Below are positions 33,405-42,336 of a stretch of DNA of 42,336 nt, in pieces (within the stretch, counting starts at the first letter, position 1; every line of letters begins with the position of its first letter). Origin of the DNA: Bacteroidota bacterium (GTDB lineage: Bacteria > Bacteroidota > Ignavibacteria > Ignavibacteriales > Ignavibacteriaceae); NCBI GenBank assembly GCA_023453665.1, contig JAEXTA010000175.1, positions 1 to 42,336 of the forward strand, read 5' to 3'. A program made the translations under genes and the position numbers. Below the pieces are notes generated by a model. It had not been told where the DNA came from, made no database searches, and saw only the letters and a list, made by a program, of their open reading frames with translations.

Positions 33405-35681
33405 TTACCACCCTGAATCCCCTCTCTGATCTTCTCTTCTTATCCTTGCACCGCCGGAATGAATTTCGCACTCAAGAGGCATTTTAGAATCTATGACGAG
33501 ATCAGAAATTCTATCTGTACAATTTACACCTGCCAATCGGGTTTCACCTTGTTCAATACTCTCTTTACAAAACTCCACCATAGAAACGCCTTCAGCAAGT
33601 TCAAAATATTTTAAAGGTATTTTTAATTCTTTATAAGCTGCCTCCATAAACTTTGCCCAAATCGGCAGAGAAGCTTTTGCACCCTGTCCATACCAGTTAG
33701 TGAACTTTACTCTGTGATCATCAAAGCCAACCCAGACACCACCAACAAGATCCGGAGTAAAACCGACAAACCATGCGTCTGAAAAATTTTGAGTTGTTCC
33801 GGTTTTACCAGCAGCAGGATATTGAAAATTTCTTCTGACACCACCGCCGGTGCCATAATTAATAACATCCTGCATCATATCCACCATTATCGACGCTGTT
33901 TGTGGTGATATTGCTTCAGTTGAATGAGGAGTAAATTGTTCGATTGTAATTCCGTTTCTGTCTTCAATTTTTAGTATTGAAATCGGTTCAACATGAACAC
34001 CGTTATTTGCAATTGTTCCGAAAGCCGATGTTATTTCCAGAGGTGTAACTTCTGATGTTCCAAGTGCGATTGAAGGATAACTCTGCAACTGAGAATTGAT
34101 TCCCATAAGTTTTGCAAACTTTACGACCTGTGAAGGCGGCGCAATTTCGCCTATAGTCATTCTGCCCGCTATTACATTCACTGACATTGCCAGTGCGTGC
34201 CTTAACGTCATGTAACCACCGTATTCATTATCTGCATTAGAGGGTGACCATCCGTTATAATCAAATTTTTCATTTAGTAATGATAAAGCCGGTGTGTAGC
34301 CGTTATCGATTGCAGTAGTATAAATGAAAGGTTTAAAAGATGAACCCGGCTGGCGTCTTATTCCGGTGACGTGGTTCAGACCTCTTCCAAAATCCTGGTT
34401 CTCACCGCCCACCATAGCCTTAATTTGTCCGGTTGCTGGATCAATTACTACAAACCCAACCTGGATAGTACTTTCTGTTTTTTTGACCATCTCGATGAAA
34501 GCCGGATCGTATTTTAGTTTGTTATAAACTTTTGCTTTGTCTTCCTTTGACTCTGCATTTAAATATTCAGTAGAATTTTTAATTGATTTATCAATAAGAC
34601 TTGTAAGAGTTCCTTTATTTCTATCCCATTTCCAGTTTTTATCAAAGATCGCCTGGTATTCTTTCAGATGTTCAGCCGCAACACGATTCGCAATTTTTTG
34701 CATGCGCATATCAATCGTAGTATAAATATTTAAACCATCACGATATAAATCATATTTGTATTTATCCGACATAGAAGTCATCTGCTGGCGCACATATTCA
34801 AGGAAGTGCGGCGCTTCGGATTTCATTCCGATTATTCTCTCAGATGCTAATTTTATCGGCTGGCTTTTTAATGTCTGATATTCGGAGTCTCTTAGTTTAT
34901 CTACTGCTACCATGTTACGCATTACCAGGTTGCGTCGGTTTAATGCATTCTGGGTTTTTCTTACGGGGTCATAATTTTCCGGAGATTTTAGCAGTGCAAC
35001 GAACAGTGCTGATTCAGACAAAGTAAGTTCCGAAGCATTTTTATTGAAATAAACTCTTGATGCGGATTCAACACCGTAAGCACTTCTTCCAAAGTAAGAT
35101 ACATTAAGGTACAGTTCGATTATTTCATTCTTTGTATATGTGCGTTCTATCTGAATTGCAGTCAGCCATTCGCGTATTTTCCTAATGCCGGTCTCAAAAG
35201 TATTTTCCCTTGCTGATTTTAACTGGTACAAATTTTTAGCTAATTGCTGCGTAATGGTACTCGCACCCTCACGTGAAAAAGTAAAAATATTTTTAATCAT
35301 TGCCTGAACAAAACGGCTCATGTCAACGCCCCAATGACTGTAAAATTTTCTGTCTTCAGTAGCTATGAGCGCATCGATAAGATGTTGTGGAAGACTGTCA
35401 AGATCGGTTTCAATCCTGTTCTCTATAAAGAACTGTCCTAATAGTTCACCATCAACAGTATAAACTTTGCTTGCTAATTGTGGTTTAGGGTTTTCCAGTT
35501 GCTCCAATGAAGGAAGTCCGCTTATTACATAAAACCCGAACGAGATTATGATGAGAAACAATACTAATACAATTATCCATAGTCTCTTTCTCCAACCGCC
35601 TGATTTTTTTCTTTTGTTTCTGTGTGCAGAGTCATTAAAATATTTATTCATTTCTTCATCAGAATAATTTTTTTTAGCCAT
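33405..35681 (-). CDS. Class A penicillin-binding protein (PBP1A family)
   Basis: Bifunctional murein synthase, 758 residues, anchored by one N-terminal membrane segment (WIIVLVLFLIIISFGFYV, after a basic KRKKSGGWRKR). The glycosyltransferase 51 domain has ATEDRKFYSHWGVD near residue 110, EGASTITQQLAKNLY, and IELYLNVSYFGRSAYG. The transpeptidase domain shows SSFKPF (catalytic Ser, near residue 445), SVN near 500 and KTGTT near 626. A short tail follows KTGTT with no extra domain. It overlaps lpxH by eight bases (ATGGCTAA), linking two envelope steps. It is the last gene of M1 peptidase-lpxH-PBP. Confidence 0.96.
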   Translation of the reverse strand: MAKKNYSDEEMNKYFNDSAHRNKRKKSGGWRKRLWIIVLVLFLIIISFGFYVISGLPSLEQLENPKPQLASKVYTVDGELLGQFFIENRIETDLDSLPQHLIDALIATEDRKFYSHWGVDMSRFVQAMIKNIFTFSREGASTITQQLAKNLYQLKSARENTFETGIRKIREWLTAIQIERTYTKNEIIELYLNVSYFGRSAYGVESASRVYFNKNASELTLSESALFVALLKSPENYDPVRKTQNALNRRNLVMRNMVAVDKLRDSEYQTLKSQPIKLASERIIGMKSEAPHFLEYVRQQMTSMSDKYKYDLYRDGLNIYTTIDMRMQKIANRVAAEHLKEYQAIFDKNWKWDRNKGTLTSLIDKSIKNSTEYLNAESKEDKAKVYNKLKYDPAFIEMVKKTESTIQVGFVVIDPATGQIKAMVGGENQDFGRGLNHVTGIRRQPGSSFKPFIYTTAIDNGYTPALSLLNEKFDYNGWSPSNADNEYGGYMTLRHALAMSVNVIAGRMTIGEIAPPSQVVKFAKLMGINSQLQSYPSIALGTSEVTPLEITSAFGTIANNGVHVEPISILKIEDRNGITIEQFTPHSTEAISPQTASIMVDMMQDVINYGTGGGVRRNFQYPAAGKTGTTQNFSDAWFVGFTPDLVGGVWVGFDDHRVKFTNWYGQGAKASLPIWAKFMEAAYKELKIPLKYFELAEGVSMVEFCKESIEQGETRLAGVNCTDRISDLVIDSKMPLECEIHSGGARIRREDQRGDSGW

Positions 35682-36408
35682 TTTCCTTTAAATCCCTGAT
35701 TTCAAATTTATCCCCTGAATATATTCCATAACAAGGTCCGCTTAACCACGAACCAAGATTTATATATAAACCGTTTTTATAAGGTATATAACATCTCTTA
35801 TGCAAGTGTCCGAACAGCACAAAATCAAATCCATCATCTATTTTTTTCTTTGCAGCATTGAACAAACCATCTGCTTCCCCAAAATCTTTTTTGGTTGTGT
35901 ACTCCCGGCTCGATTTGCTCGTCTTGCTTGCCAGTCCAACCCCAAGGTCAGGATGAATAAGCGAATACAACTTTTGCAGTGTTTGATTCCGAAATATTTT
36001 TTTTAAAATATTATAACCTGTATCATTATCAACTAATCCATCCCCATGACCAACAAAAAATTTTTTCCCGTTCAGAATAAACTCGGCAGCATCTTTATAC
36101 ATTATTGCACCAATTTCGTTCGAAAAAAAATCCCGGTGCATAAAATCATGATTACCGATGAAGTAGTGTATTTTTTTCCCTGCAAGCGTTAAATCCTGAA
36201 GTGCAGTGAGTGTTCTGAAATATCCTTTTTGATAGACTCTTTTATATTCAAACCAGTAATCAAACAGATCACCTGCTATAAATAATTCATCACAATTATT
36301 TTTTGCATAAGTTAAAAAATTTACAAGAACTTTTTCTTTTTTATTCTCCTGTTCCCTGCTTTCAAGACCCAGGTGAATATCTGAAATAAAAAAATATGTT
36401 TTATTCAC
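35674..36408 (-). CDS. lpxH: UDP-2,3-diacylglucosamine diphosphatase LpxH
   Basis: Metallophosphoesterase that makes lipid X in lipid A synthesis at the inner-membrane face. The 244 residues show the five metal-binding blocks: SDIHLG, AGDLFDYWFEY, IGNHDF, GHGDGLVDNDTGY and FGHLHKR. The DIHLG...GDLFDYW pattern is typical of LpxH and distinguishes it from other phosphoesterases. The start is GTG. It overlaps the PBP gene downstream and follows the M1 peptidase by 24 bases. An LpxH implies a lipid A-containing outer membrane. Confidence 0.93.
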   Translation of the reverse strand: MNKTYFFISDIHLGLESREQENKKEKVLVNFLTYAKNNCDELFIAGDLFDYWFEYKRVYQKGYFRTLTALQDLTLAGKKIHYFIGNHDFMHRDFFSNEIGAIMYKDAAEFILNGKKFFVGHGDGLVDNDTGYNILKKIFRNQTLQKLYSLIHPDLGVGLASKTSKSSREYTTKKDFGEADGLFNAAKKKIDDGFDFVLFGHLHKRCYIPYKNGLYINLGSWLSGPCYGIYSGDKFEIRDLKENG

Positions 36409-36432
36409 TTTTAATTAACTGTTGTCTGTTGT

Positions 36433-38169
36433 TTATTCTGAAATATTTTTGTCGAAAGTATTTGCAAGCAGCCAGTTATAAGGGTCAAGTACAACTCCAA
36501 CTGGATTAACATCACTTATGATTTCTATTTTCTGAACTTTAGAATCCACAAAGTATGTTCCGCTGTAATTGCTGCTGCCATTAATTAAAAGAATATCAAT
36601 TTGAAAATTATATGTATCGTAGTTTTCCTGTGTCTGAGTCAATTCAATAATTGTTTTAAATTTATTACCGCTGGGTTCAACCTTCCAGGTGTAGTCAAGA
36701 TTTATAATATCCTCTCCTGTATAAACCCATTGATCAAAAAACTTGTTAAGATCTTTCTTTGAAAGTTCTTCACAAAGACTGATAAAATCTTTGGTTGATG
36801 CATTTAAATATTTGTACCTTTCAAAGTAAGTTCGCAGAGTCCTGAAAAAAGTACTGTCTCCGATCTCTCTTCGTAACATATGCAAAACCCAGGCACCTTT
36901 TTCATAAACTGTATTTGAAAAAAGATCTTCTCCGGGATCATATAATCTGCCTTCAAAATTTTCATCAAACTTACCAACCATGACCGATTGAAGTGCTTCC
37001 TTTCCTGCACTGTATTCAGCATACAACGCCTCGGAATATGTAGCAAACCCTTCATTCAGCCAGATATCTTTCCATGTTGCCGGACCAACTGCGTTTCCCC
37101 ACCAGTGATGTGCAAGTTCATGCACATATAAATCTGTGAAGTATTTACTGCCATTTACAAAGTTTGAACCAACACCGGTCATTGTCTGATGTTCCATCGC
37201 TCCGAACTGCCAGAGAAATTCTGCTACGCCGTACTTTTCTTTAATGAAGGGATATTCACCAAAAGTTTTTGAAAAGTAATTCATCATATCCACATGTTCA
37301 TCAAAATCTTTCTTAGCATTTTCAAGATGTTCAGGAAAAACATAGTAGTCTATGTTCATTGTGTCTTTTTTATCAAGAGAAACATATTGATGAGAAAATT
37401 TTTCATACTCAGCAGAATATATTGCAATCAGATATGTTGAAATAGGATAGACTGTGTACCAATGATAAGTTTTTCTGTCTCCGTTTTGTTCAACATTTTT
37501 TAGTAATCCGTTTGACACAGATGTTTTTGTAACCTCATTTGTAATTTTAATATCAATTAAAGCTTTATCTGAAGGAAGGTCATTGCATGGAAACCAGGTC
37601 GATGCATAATTCGGTTCATTAAGATTGTATATAACCGACTTCTCATTTATCTCACCGAACACAAAAGCTGAAAGTCCGGCACGTTTTGGCGTACCTTCAT
37701 ACCTGATTCTGATATCAAAGGTATCAGTAATTTCATTTTCAGGAATGATTGTTAGTTTCGTTCCTTTGTTATTAAAAGGTGATTCAACTCCATTAAATAA
37801 AACAGAAGTAATTTTAAGATTATCATAAAAATTCAGGTCTATCTGATTCAGAGGCTGTTCTATAACCCTTCCCTTGATTGATACATCTCCATTGAGTTTT
37901 TTATCCTTCGGATACAGATCAACACTTATATCATAATGTAATATGTCAACCTTCAACTGGTTTTCGGTTATATATGAATAGTTTATTTTGACGGGCGGTG
38001 AGTGTGTTATTGTTCTTTTAAGGATTGAAGTTTGTTTCCTAACGGTATTTATACTTTCTCTTATTGGAGATATACTTATTTCAAGTCCCACAAAAAAGAA
38101 AGCAGCAATAATTATGAATGTAATAAGTGATCTTGATTTCATAAACAAATATCTGATTGAACTTTTCAT
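36433..38169 (-). CDS. M1-family aminopeptidase
   Basis: Predicted periplasmic or membrane-anchored zinc aminopeptidase, 578 residues. A basic start (MKSSIRYLFMKSR) and one hydrophobic segment (SLITFIIIAAFFFVGLEI) serve as signal anchor. The N-terminal beta domain is typical of M1 (DILHYDISVDLYPKDKKLNG). The substrate motif GAMEH is near residue 323 and the zinc site HELAHHWWG near 350, with the third ligand in IWLNEGFATYSEA. No long C-terminal domain is present, so it resembles the short M1 forms. It differs clearly from the M1 gene at 2777-4669. The region upstream (38170-38278) is shared with glgC on the opposite strand. Confidence 0.9.
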   Translation of the reverse strand: MKSSIRYLFMKSRSLITFIIIAAFFFVGLEISISPIRESINTVRKQTSILKRTITHSPPVKINYSYITENQLKVDILHYDISVDLYPKDKKLNGDVSIKGRVIEQPLNQIDLNFYDNLKITSVLFNGVESPFNNKGTKLTIIPENEITDTFDIRIRYEGTPKRAGLSAFVFGEINEKSVIYNLNEPNYASTWFPCNDLPSDKALIDIKITNEVTKTSVSNGLLKNVEQNGDRKTYHWYTVYPISTYLIAIYSAEYEKFSHQYVSLDKKDTMNIDYYVFPEHLENAKKDFDEHVDMMNYFSKTFGEYPFIKEKYGVAEFLWQFGAMEHQTMTGVGSNFVNGSKYFTDLYVHELAHHWWGNAVGPATWKDIWLNEGFATYSEALYAEYSAGKEALQSVMVGKFDENFEGRLYDPGEDLFSNTVYEKGAWVLHMLRREIGDSTFFRTLRTYFERYKYLNASTKDFISLCEELSKKDLNKFFDQWVYTGEDIINLDYTWKVEPSGNKFKTIIELTQTQENYDTYNFQIDILLINGSSNYSGTYFVDSKVQKIEIISDVNPVGVVLDPYNWLLANTFDKNISE

Positions 38170-38226
38170 CAGTTTTTATTCTACATAGTATAGCTAATAA
38201 CGTCCTCAATTTAACCATTTCTCCAA

Positions 38227-38273
38227 TTGCCAATCAAATCATAATTAGATATATTCGTTTAGAATTTTGGAGG
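38227..38273 (+). promoter_or_regulatory. Candidate glgC promoter and ribosome-binding site
   Basis: TTGCCA (38227-38232) and TATATT (38250-38255) are separated by exactly 17 bases, giving a start near 38262; GGAGG (38269-38273) follows, five bases before the ATG at 38279. The ribosome-binding site also rules out the in-frame TTG at 38267, which lies before it. Confidence 0.5.
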
Positions 38274-38278
38274 CACTC

Positions 38279-39523
38279 ATGACATTTCCCGGATCATCCA
38301 TACTTCGTGACACCGTAACAATGTTACTTGCAGGGGGACAGGGTGAAAGACTTTTTCCACTTACTGCGTACAGAAGCAAACCCAGCGTACCTTTTGGCGG
38401 TAAATACAGGATAATTGACTTTGCACTTTCAAACTGCCTTAACTCGGGGTTAAGGCGTGTTTATGTATTAACCCAATATAAATCTGATTCACTCAATCAA
38501 CATCTTTTTGAAGCCTGGAGTATTTTTAATCCAGAGCTTGGTGAATTTATATACTCAGTTCCACCGCAAAGGAAACTGAACAATGACTGGTATATGGGCA
38601 CAGCTAATGCAATTTACCAGAACATCAATTTATTTTCATCAGATAAAAAAGCTAAATGGGTTTTAATACTTGGCGGCGATCACATTTATAAAATGGACTA
38701 TATGAAACTGCTCCAGTTTCATGTTGATAAACATGCAGATCTCTCTATCGCCTGCATTGAAGTTCCGAAAGATGATGCAAGCCGTTTCGGCATTGTAGGG
38801 GTTGACGAAAATTATTCAGTAAAATCATTTATTGAAAAACCTGCTGATCCGCCTGAAATACCTGATAAACCAGGATACTCTTTTGTAAATATGGGCATTT
38901 ATGTTTTTAACGCCAACCTGCTTAAAGATATTTTATTTGATATGGATTCAAAAAAAATCAAGAGCAGTGATTTTGGTCAGGATGTAATTCCTTATATGGT
39001 TAAAGAGAGTATGAATATCTTTGCCTATAAATTTGATGATGAGAATAAAAAATCCAAACCATACTGGAAAGATATCGGAACAATAGAAAGTTACTTTGAT
39101 GCAAGTATGGATCTGATAAGCGTAATACCTGAATTCAATTTTTATGATCTGAGCTGGCCAATGCGAACTTACCAGTACCAGTTTCCTCCCGCAAAAACAG
39201 TATCACACGAAGGTGAACGTGTGGGAAGAACACTCAACTCACTAATATGCGATGGTTCAATTGTATCAGGTGGTTTGGTTGAAAGATCATTACTCGGACC
39301 AAACGTAAGGGTTAATTCTTTCAGTTATGTTACTGATTCAATTATAATGAATAACGTAAGAGTTGGCAGACACGCAAGAATAAGGCGTGCGATCATTGAC
39401 AAAAACGTTGTAGTACCCGAAGGTTATGAAATTGGTTTTGACCTTGAGGGTGACAAGAAAAAATTCACCGTTACTGAAAGTGGAATTGTCGTGATTGCTA
39501 AGAACCAGGTTTTACCTGTGTAG
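38279..39523 (+). CDS. glgC: Glucose-1-phosphate adenylyltransferase
   Basis: Makes ADP-glucose for glycogen synthesis. From the ATG at 38279 (perfect GGAGG 5 bases before) it has 414 residues. LLAGGQGERLFPLTAYRSKP, VPFGGKYRIIDFALSN and YMGTANAIYQN are the nucleotidyltransferase signature. GGDHIYKMDY carries the catalytic Asp, and FIEKPADPP and YWKDIGTIESYFDASMDL follow. The C-terminal left-handed beta-helix has the family's end (GYEIGFDLEGDKKKFTV). No glgA/glgB is nearby. It is monocistronic, with a strong terminator at 39538-39568. Confidence 0.97.
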   Translation: MTFPGSSILRDTVTMLLAGGQGERLFPLTAYRSKPSVPFGGKYRIIDFALSNCLNSGLRRVYVLTQYKSDSLNQHLFEAWSIFNPELGEFIYSVPPQRKLNNDWYMGTANAIYQNINLFSSDKKAKWVLILGGDHIYKMDYMKLLQFHVDKHADLSIACIEVPKDDASRFGIVGVDENYSVKSFIEKPADPPEIPDKPGYSFVNMGIYVFNANLLKDILFDMDSKKIKSSDFGQDVIPYMVKESMNIFAYKFDDENKKSKPYWKDIGTIESYFDASMDLISVIPEFNFYDLSWPMRTYQYQFPPAKTVSHEGERVGRTLNSLICDGSIVSGGLVERSLLGPNVRVNSFSYVTDSIIMNNVRVGRHARIRRAIIDKNVVVPEGYEIGFDLEGDKKKFTVTESGIVVIAKNQVLPV

Positions 39524-39537
39524 GATTATATTCATAT

Positions 39538-39568
39538 AAAACTAACCTGAACTTTTCAGGTTAGTTTT
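39538..39568 (+). terminator. Rho-independent terminator after glgC
   Basis: AAAACTAACCTGA (39538-39550) pairs perfectly with TCAGGTTAGTTTT (39556-39568), a 13-bp stem with loop ACTTT, 14 bases after the glgC stop; the T-rich end lies on the plus strand. The A-tract on the other side makes it potentially bidirectional. Confidence 0.9.
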
Positions 39569-39681
39569 ATCGTTCAAGATAATTTGCATATCTACGTTTA
39601 TTCAACTTCCTTCATTTCATTTAGACCGATTTGTAATTATTTTTCCACCCAAAGATTAAAAATTATTCTTAATTATTTTCA

Positions 39682-41514
39682 ATGAATACAGATTTACAAA
39701 CCAAACTTGCTAACCTGCCGGATAACCCCGGCGTTTACCAGTTTATTAACGAACGTGGTAAAATCATTTATGTCGGCAAAGCAAAAAATCTAAAAAAAAG
39801 AGTTAAAAGTTATTTTAATAAAAACACTGATTCTCCAAAGACAGCCGCCCTTGTAAACAAGATCCACGACCTCGAACTCATTGTAACCGACGACGAAGTC
39901 GAAGCGCTTGTTCTTGAAAGTAACCTGATAAAAGAAAACAAACCTCGTTACAATATCAACCTTAAAGATGATAAATCATTCCCATACATTCGTATTACAA
40001 ATGAACCATACCCGAGAGTTTTTCCAACGCGTAGAGTAATTCGTGACGGTTCAAAATATTTTGGTCCCTTTACCGAAGTAAAAACAATGAAAGCTTCGTT
40101 AAGAACTATTAACCAGATATTCAGAATGCGAAGCTGTAAACTTAACATTACACAAGACTCAATTGATAAGAAAAAATTTAAAGTGTGCCTGGATTATCAC
40201 ATAAAAAAATGTGATGGTCCGTGCGAAGGTTTTGTAAGTGAACGCGATTATGGCGAAATGGTAAATGAAGTTTCAAAAGTTCTTCGGGGCAGAACCGATG
40301 ATCTCATAAATTCATTAAATGAAAAAATGCAAAAAGCTTCAGAAGAACTTGAATTTGAAAAAGCTGCCGAACTCCGGGACAAAATAAATCAACTGCAGGT
40401 TATATCTTCAAAACAAAAAATTGTCAGTGATGATTTTGAAGACAGGGATATTATAGCTGCTGCTTATGAAGGTAAAGATTCTTCCTGTTCTGTTTTTAAT
40501 ATTAGGAACGGAAAGTTAGTCGGTAAAAAACAATTACGATTAAGCATAACCGAAACCGAAGAACTTGCTGAAATATATTCGGCTGCGATAAAATATTATT
40601 ATAATGACCAGACTGAAGTGCCCAAAGAAATTGTTGTAGAAGTCGAACCTCCTGATGCAGATGAGCTTCAGTTATGGCTGAATAAAATTTCGGGTAAAAA
40701 AATAAAATTCGTTTACCCGCAACGAGGACAGTTAAAATCTTTGCTAAAGATGTGTAAAGAAAACGCTCTCTTCCAGCTCAGAGATGTCCAGATTCAAAAA
40801 ATGAAAAACCAGGGTAACGTCCCCTATACCCTCTCTGCATTACAACGTGATTTACGTTTAAAAAATCTTCCTAGAAAAATTGAATGTTTTGATATCTCCA
40901 ACTTACAGGGTACTGATACAGTTGCAAGTATGGTTGTTTTTGTTGACGGCAAACCTAAAAAAAATCTTTATAGAAAATTTATAATTAAAACTGTTGAAGG
41001 ACCTGATGATTTTTCAAGTATGCGTGAAGTGATCATGAGAAGATATACAAGACTATTAGCTGAAAATGAACCACTGCCTGATTTGATTATGGTTGACGGC
41101 GGAAAAGGTCAGTTATCTAGTGCTGTCGATGTATTAAATTCACTTGCGTTTACAGATTACCAGATAATAGGTTTAGCTAAAAGACTTGAAGAGGTTTTCT
41201 TCCCGGGAAAATCTGAGTCCGAATCGATTCCTAAAACATCATCCGGATTAAAACTGTTGCAGCAGGTACGTGATGAAGCTCACAGGTTTGCAATTACTTT
41301 TCACAGAAAAAAAAGAAGTGAAAGAACAATTAAATCTGAACTGTCTGACATTAAAGGATTTGGTCCGGCAACTGTAAAAATTCTGTTGAAAGAATTCGGA
41401 AGTTTTGAAGGTGTAAAAACCGCATCCCGGGAAGATATATCAAAAGTAATCGGAATAAAAAAAGCTGAGCTGCTAACCAAATATTTTCAAGAGACAAATA
41501 CTGAAGATGTTTAA
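39682..41514 (+). CDS. uvrC: Excinuclease ABC subunit C
   Basis: Dual-incision nuclease of nucleotide excision repair, 610 residues. GIY-YIG domain near the start (GVYQF, IIYVGKAKNLKKRVKSY), a four-Cys-type region (CKLNITQDSI, CLDYHIKKCDGPCEG), the UVR helix hairpin (EELEFEKAAELRDKINQL), the RNase H-like catalytic domain (IECFDISNLQGTDTVASMVV, LIMVDGGKGQLSSA) and a C-terminal helix-hairpin-helix (DIKGFGPATVKILLKEFGS) are all present in order. It shares its stop with the convergent nhaC-type gene (TTAA). Confidence 0.97.
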   Translation: MNTDLQTKLANLPDNPGVYQFINERGKIIYVGKAKNLKKRVKSYFNKNTDSPKTAALVNKIHDLELIVTDDEVEALVLESNLIKENKPRYNINLKDDKSFPYIRITNEPYPRVFPTRRVIRDGSKYFGPFTEVKTMKASLRTINQIFRMRSCKLNITQDSIDKKKFKVCLDYHIKKCDGPCEGFVSERDYGEMVNEVSKVLRGRTDDLINSLNEKMQKASEELEFEKAAELRDKINQLQVISSKQKIVSDDFEDRDIIAAAYEGKDSSCSVFNIRNGKLVGKKQLRLSITETEELAEIYSAAIKYYYNDQTEVPKEIVVEVEPPDADELQLWLNKISGKKIKFVYPQRGQLKSLLKMCKENALFQLRDVQIQKMKNQGNVPYTLSALQRDLRLKNLPRKIECFDISNLQGTDTVASMVVFVDGKPKKNLYRKFIIKTVEGPDDFSSMREVIMRRYTRLLAENEPLPDLIMVDGGKGQLSSAVDVLNSLAFTDYQIIGLAKRLEEVFFPGKSESESIPKTSSGLKLLQQVRDEAHRFAITFHRKKRSERTIKSELSDIKGFGPATVKILLKEFGSFEGVKTASREDISKVIGIKKAELLTKYFQETNTEDV

Positions 41515-42336
41515 TTCAATTTTGAATTTTCTTCTGTATCAACACGTTTACCAAACCAGTACAATATTCCTGTTATAACCAACAACATAATTAACAAAGA
41601 TAAATATGGCGAAAAACCATAAGCGGTTGGTATATCACCAATCAGCATTCCGATAATTCCAACAACGACCGCATAAGGAAGTTGTGTTCTTACATGATCA
41701 ATATGATCACAGCCCGAAGACATAGAACTCAATATTGTTGTATCAGAAATTGGTGAACAATGATCGCCAAATACAGTGCCTGCAAGTACAGAACTTATTA
41801 CTCCATGTAAAATAATTGACTGATCAGTTGTACCGTATCCGGCTAACTGAGACGCAGTATCTGCAAGTGGAATAACTATCGGCATCATAATAGCCATTGT
41901 TCCCCAGCTTGTGCCAGTTGCAAAACTTATCAATGCACAAACCAGGAAAACAAGTACAGGCAACATTCTTGGATTTATGGTATCACTTATAATGCTGATA
42001 ATATAATCCGCAGTTCTCACTTCAACAGTTATTGCGCCGATTGACCAAGCCAGTGTGAGTATCAAAACTGCAAGCAGCATTGACCGCAGCCCAAGAAACC
42101 ATGCATCAACTATTTCACTTAATTTCATGATTTTCTGATAACTGATCATCACACCGGCAACCACACATGCAGAAAAACTTGACCAGAGCAATGCTTTGTA
42201 TGAATCCGAGTTACCGATTATTTCACGGATCCCGAATTCCTGAATCCCCTTTTCTCTAAGTGACGCAATTCCTGTAAGGTAAAGAGCAAGTAATGTTCCG
42301 AAAATAATTACAAGAATCGGAATGATTCCGTTATAC
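41511..42336 (-). CDS. nhaC: NhaC-type Na+/H+ antiporter (partial, 5' end outside window)
   Basis: Inner-membrane sodium/proton antiporter of the NhaC family. The frame is open through position 42336, so the N-terminus is missing; about 275 codons are visible. The visible start of the frame from the edge reads YNGIIPILVIIFGTLLALYL. The family's conserved core follows: LTLAWSIGAI, then SFATGTSWGTMAIMMPIVIP, and FGDHCSPISDTTILSSMSSG with SGCDHIDHVRTQLPYA. A TTG at 42191 is internal and not the start. The stop overlaps the uvrC stop on the opposite strand. Confidence 0.9.
   Translation of the reverse strand, partial: YNGIIPILVIIFGTLLALYLTGIASLREKGIQEFGIREIIGNSDSYKALLWSSFSACVVAGVMISYQKIMKLSEIVDAWFLGLRSMLLAVLILTLAWSIGAITVEVRTADYIISIISDTINPRMLPVLVFLVCALISFATGTSWGTMAIMMPIVIPLADTASQLAGYGTTDQSIILHGVISSVLAGTVFGDHCSPISDTTILSSMSSGCDHIDHVRTQLPYAVVVGIIGMLIGDIPTAYGFSPYLSLLIMLLVITGILYWFGKRVDTEENSKLN

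Noticed and set aside
42191..42191. TTG start for the NhaC gene at 42191
   Set aside because: The frame stays open and hydrophobic to the window edge, so the gene is cut, not short.
1..42336. CRISPR array, insertion sequence, prophage or rRNA
   Set aside because: No direct-repeat/spacer pattern, transposase, integrase or rRNA sequence was seen on either strand.

Overview
This AT-rich window most likely comes from a Bacteroidota/Chlorobi-group bacterium near the Ignavibacteria. This is inference from gene content. The window pairs a giant SprA (the T9SS outer-membrane translocon) with a PorX-type response regulator/PglZ protein. It also has squalene-synthesis genes of the HpnC/D/E type, lipid A and murein genes (lpxH, a class A PBP), Bacteroidota-style lipoproteins, and many genes that overlap by 1 to 8 bases. 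I see no transposase, integrase, phage gene, CRISPR array or rRNA. It reads as a chromosomal core segment with 31 protein genes supported by family motifs, two unassigned small proteins, and one tRNA-Leu(CAG).

Layout. 1-2706 (minus): phnD-phnC-phnE, a phosphate/phosphonate-type ABC importer cut by the left edge. 2777-6843 (minus): a multi-pass acyltransferase-like protein, ruvB and an M1 metallopeptidase. 7028-9944 (minus): heat-shock operon hsp20-dnaK-hsp20 ending in a clear terminator. 10192-11717 (plus): birA-coaX. 11722-23748 (minus): sprA-porX-tsaE-tsaB-DUF1573-accD-panC, a head-to-tail series with overlapping genes. 23961-29023 (minus): hpnC-hpnD-hpnE, then gltA and a DUF985 cupin. 29251-30858 (plus): prfC. 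30866-32890: an unknown protein with an internal repeat, a GH12-type surface lipoprotein (plus strand) and a second lipoprotein. 33181-33264 (minus): tRNA-Leu. 33405-38169 (minus): an M1 aminopeptidase, lpxH and PBP1A. 38279-41514 (plus): glgC and uvrC. 41511-42336 (minus): an NhaC-type antiporter cut by the right edge.

How the genes fit together. BirA and AccD act on acetyl-CoA carboxylase, and CoaX and PanC act in CoA synthesis, so 10-13.4 kb is rich in acyl/CoA supply. HpnC/D/E make squalene from farnesyl diphosphate, although no squalene cyclase is visible. SprA and PorX tie the same transcription unit to type IX secretion, while TsaE/TsaB serve tRNA t6A synthesis. LpxH and PBP1A serve the envelope.

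The most interesting observations are as follows. panC and sprA both seem to lack any ATG/GTG/TTG start compatible with a complete protein, and both have an ATC codon behind a purine-rich ribosome-binding sequence. There is a near-consensus sigma-54 promoter in front of the hsp20-dnaK operon. A GH12-like lipoprotein carries a surface-export signal. A 151-residue protein of unknown function is built around two copies of a 21-residue motif. I did not find a clearly new multi-gene system.
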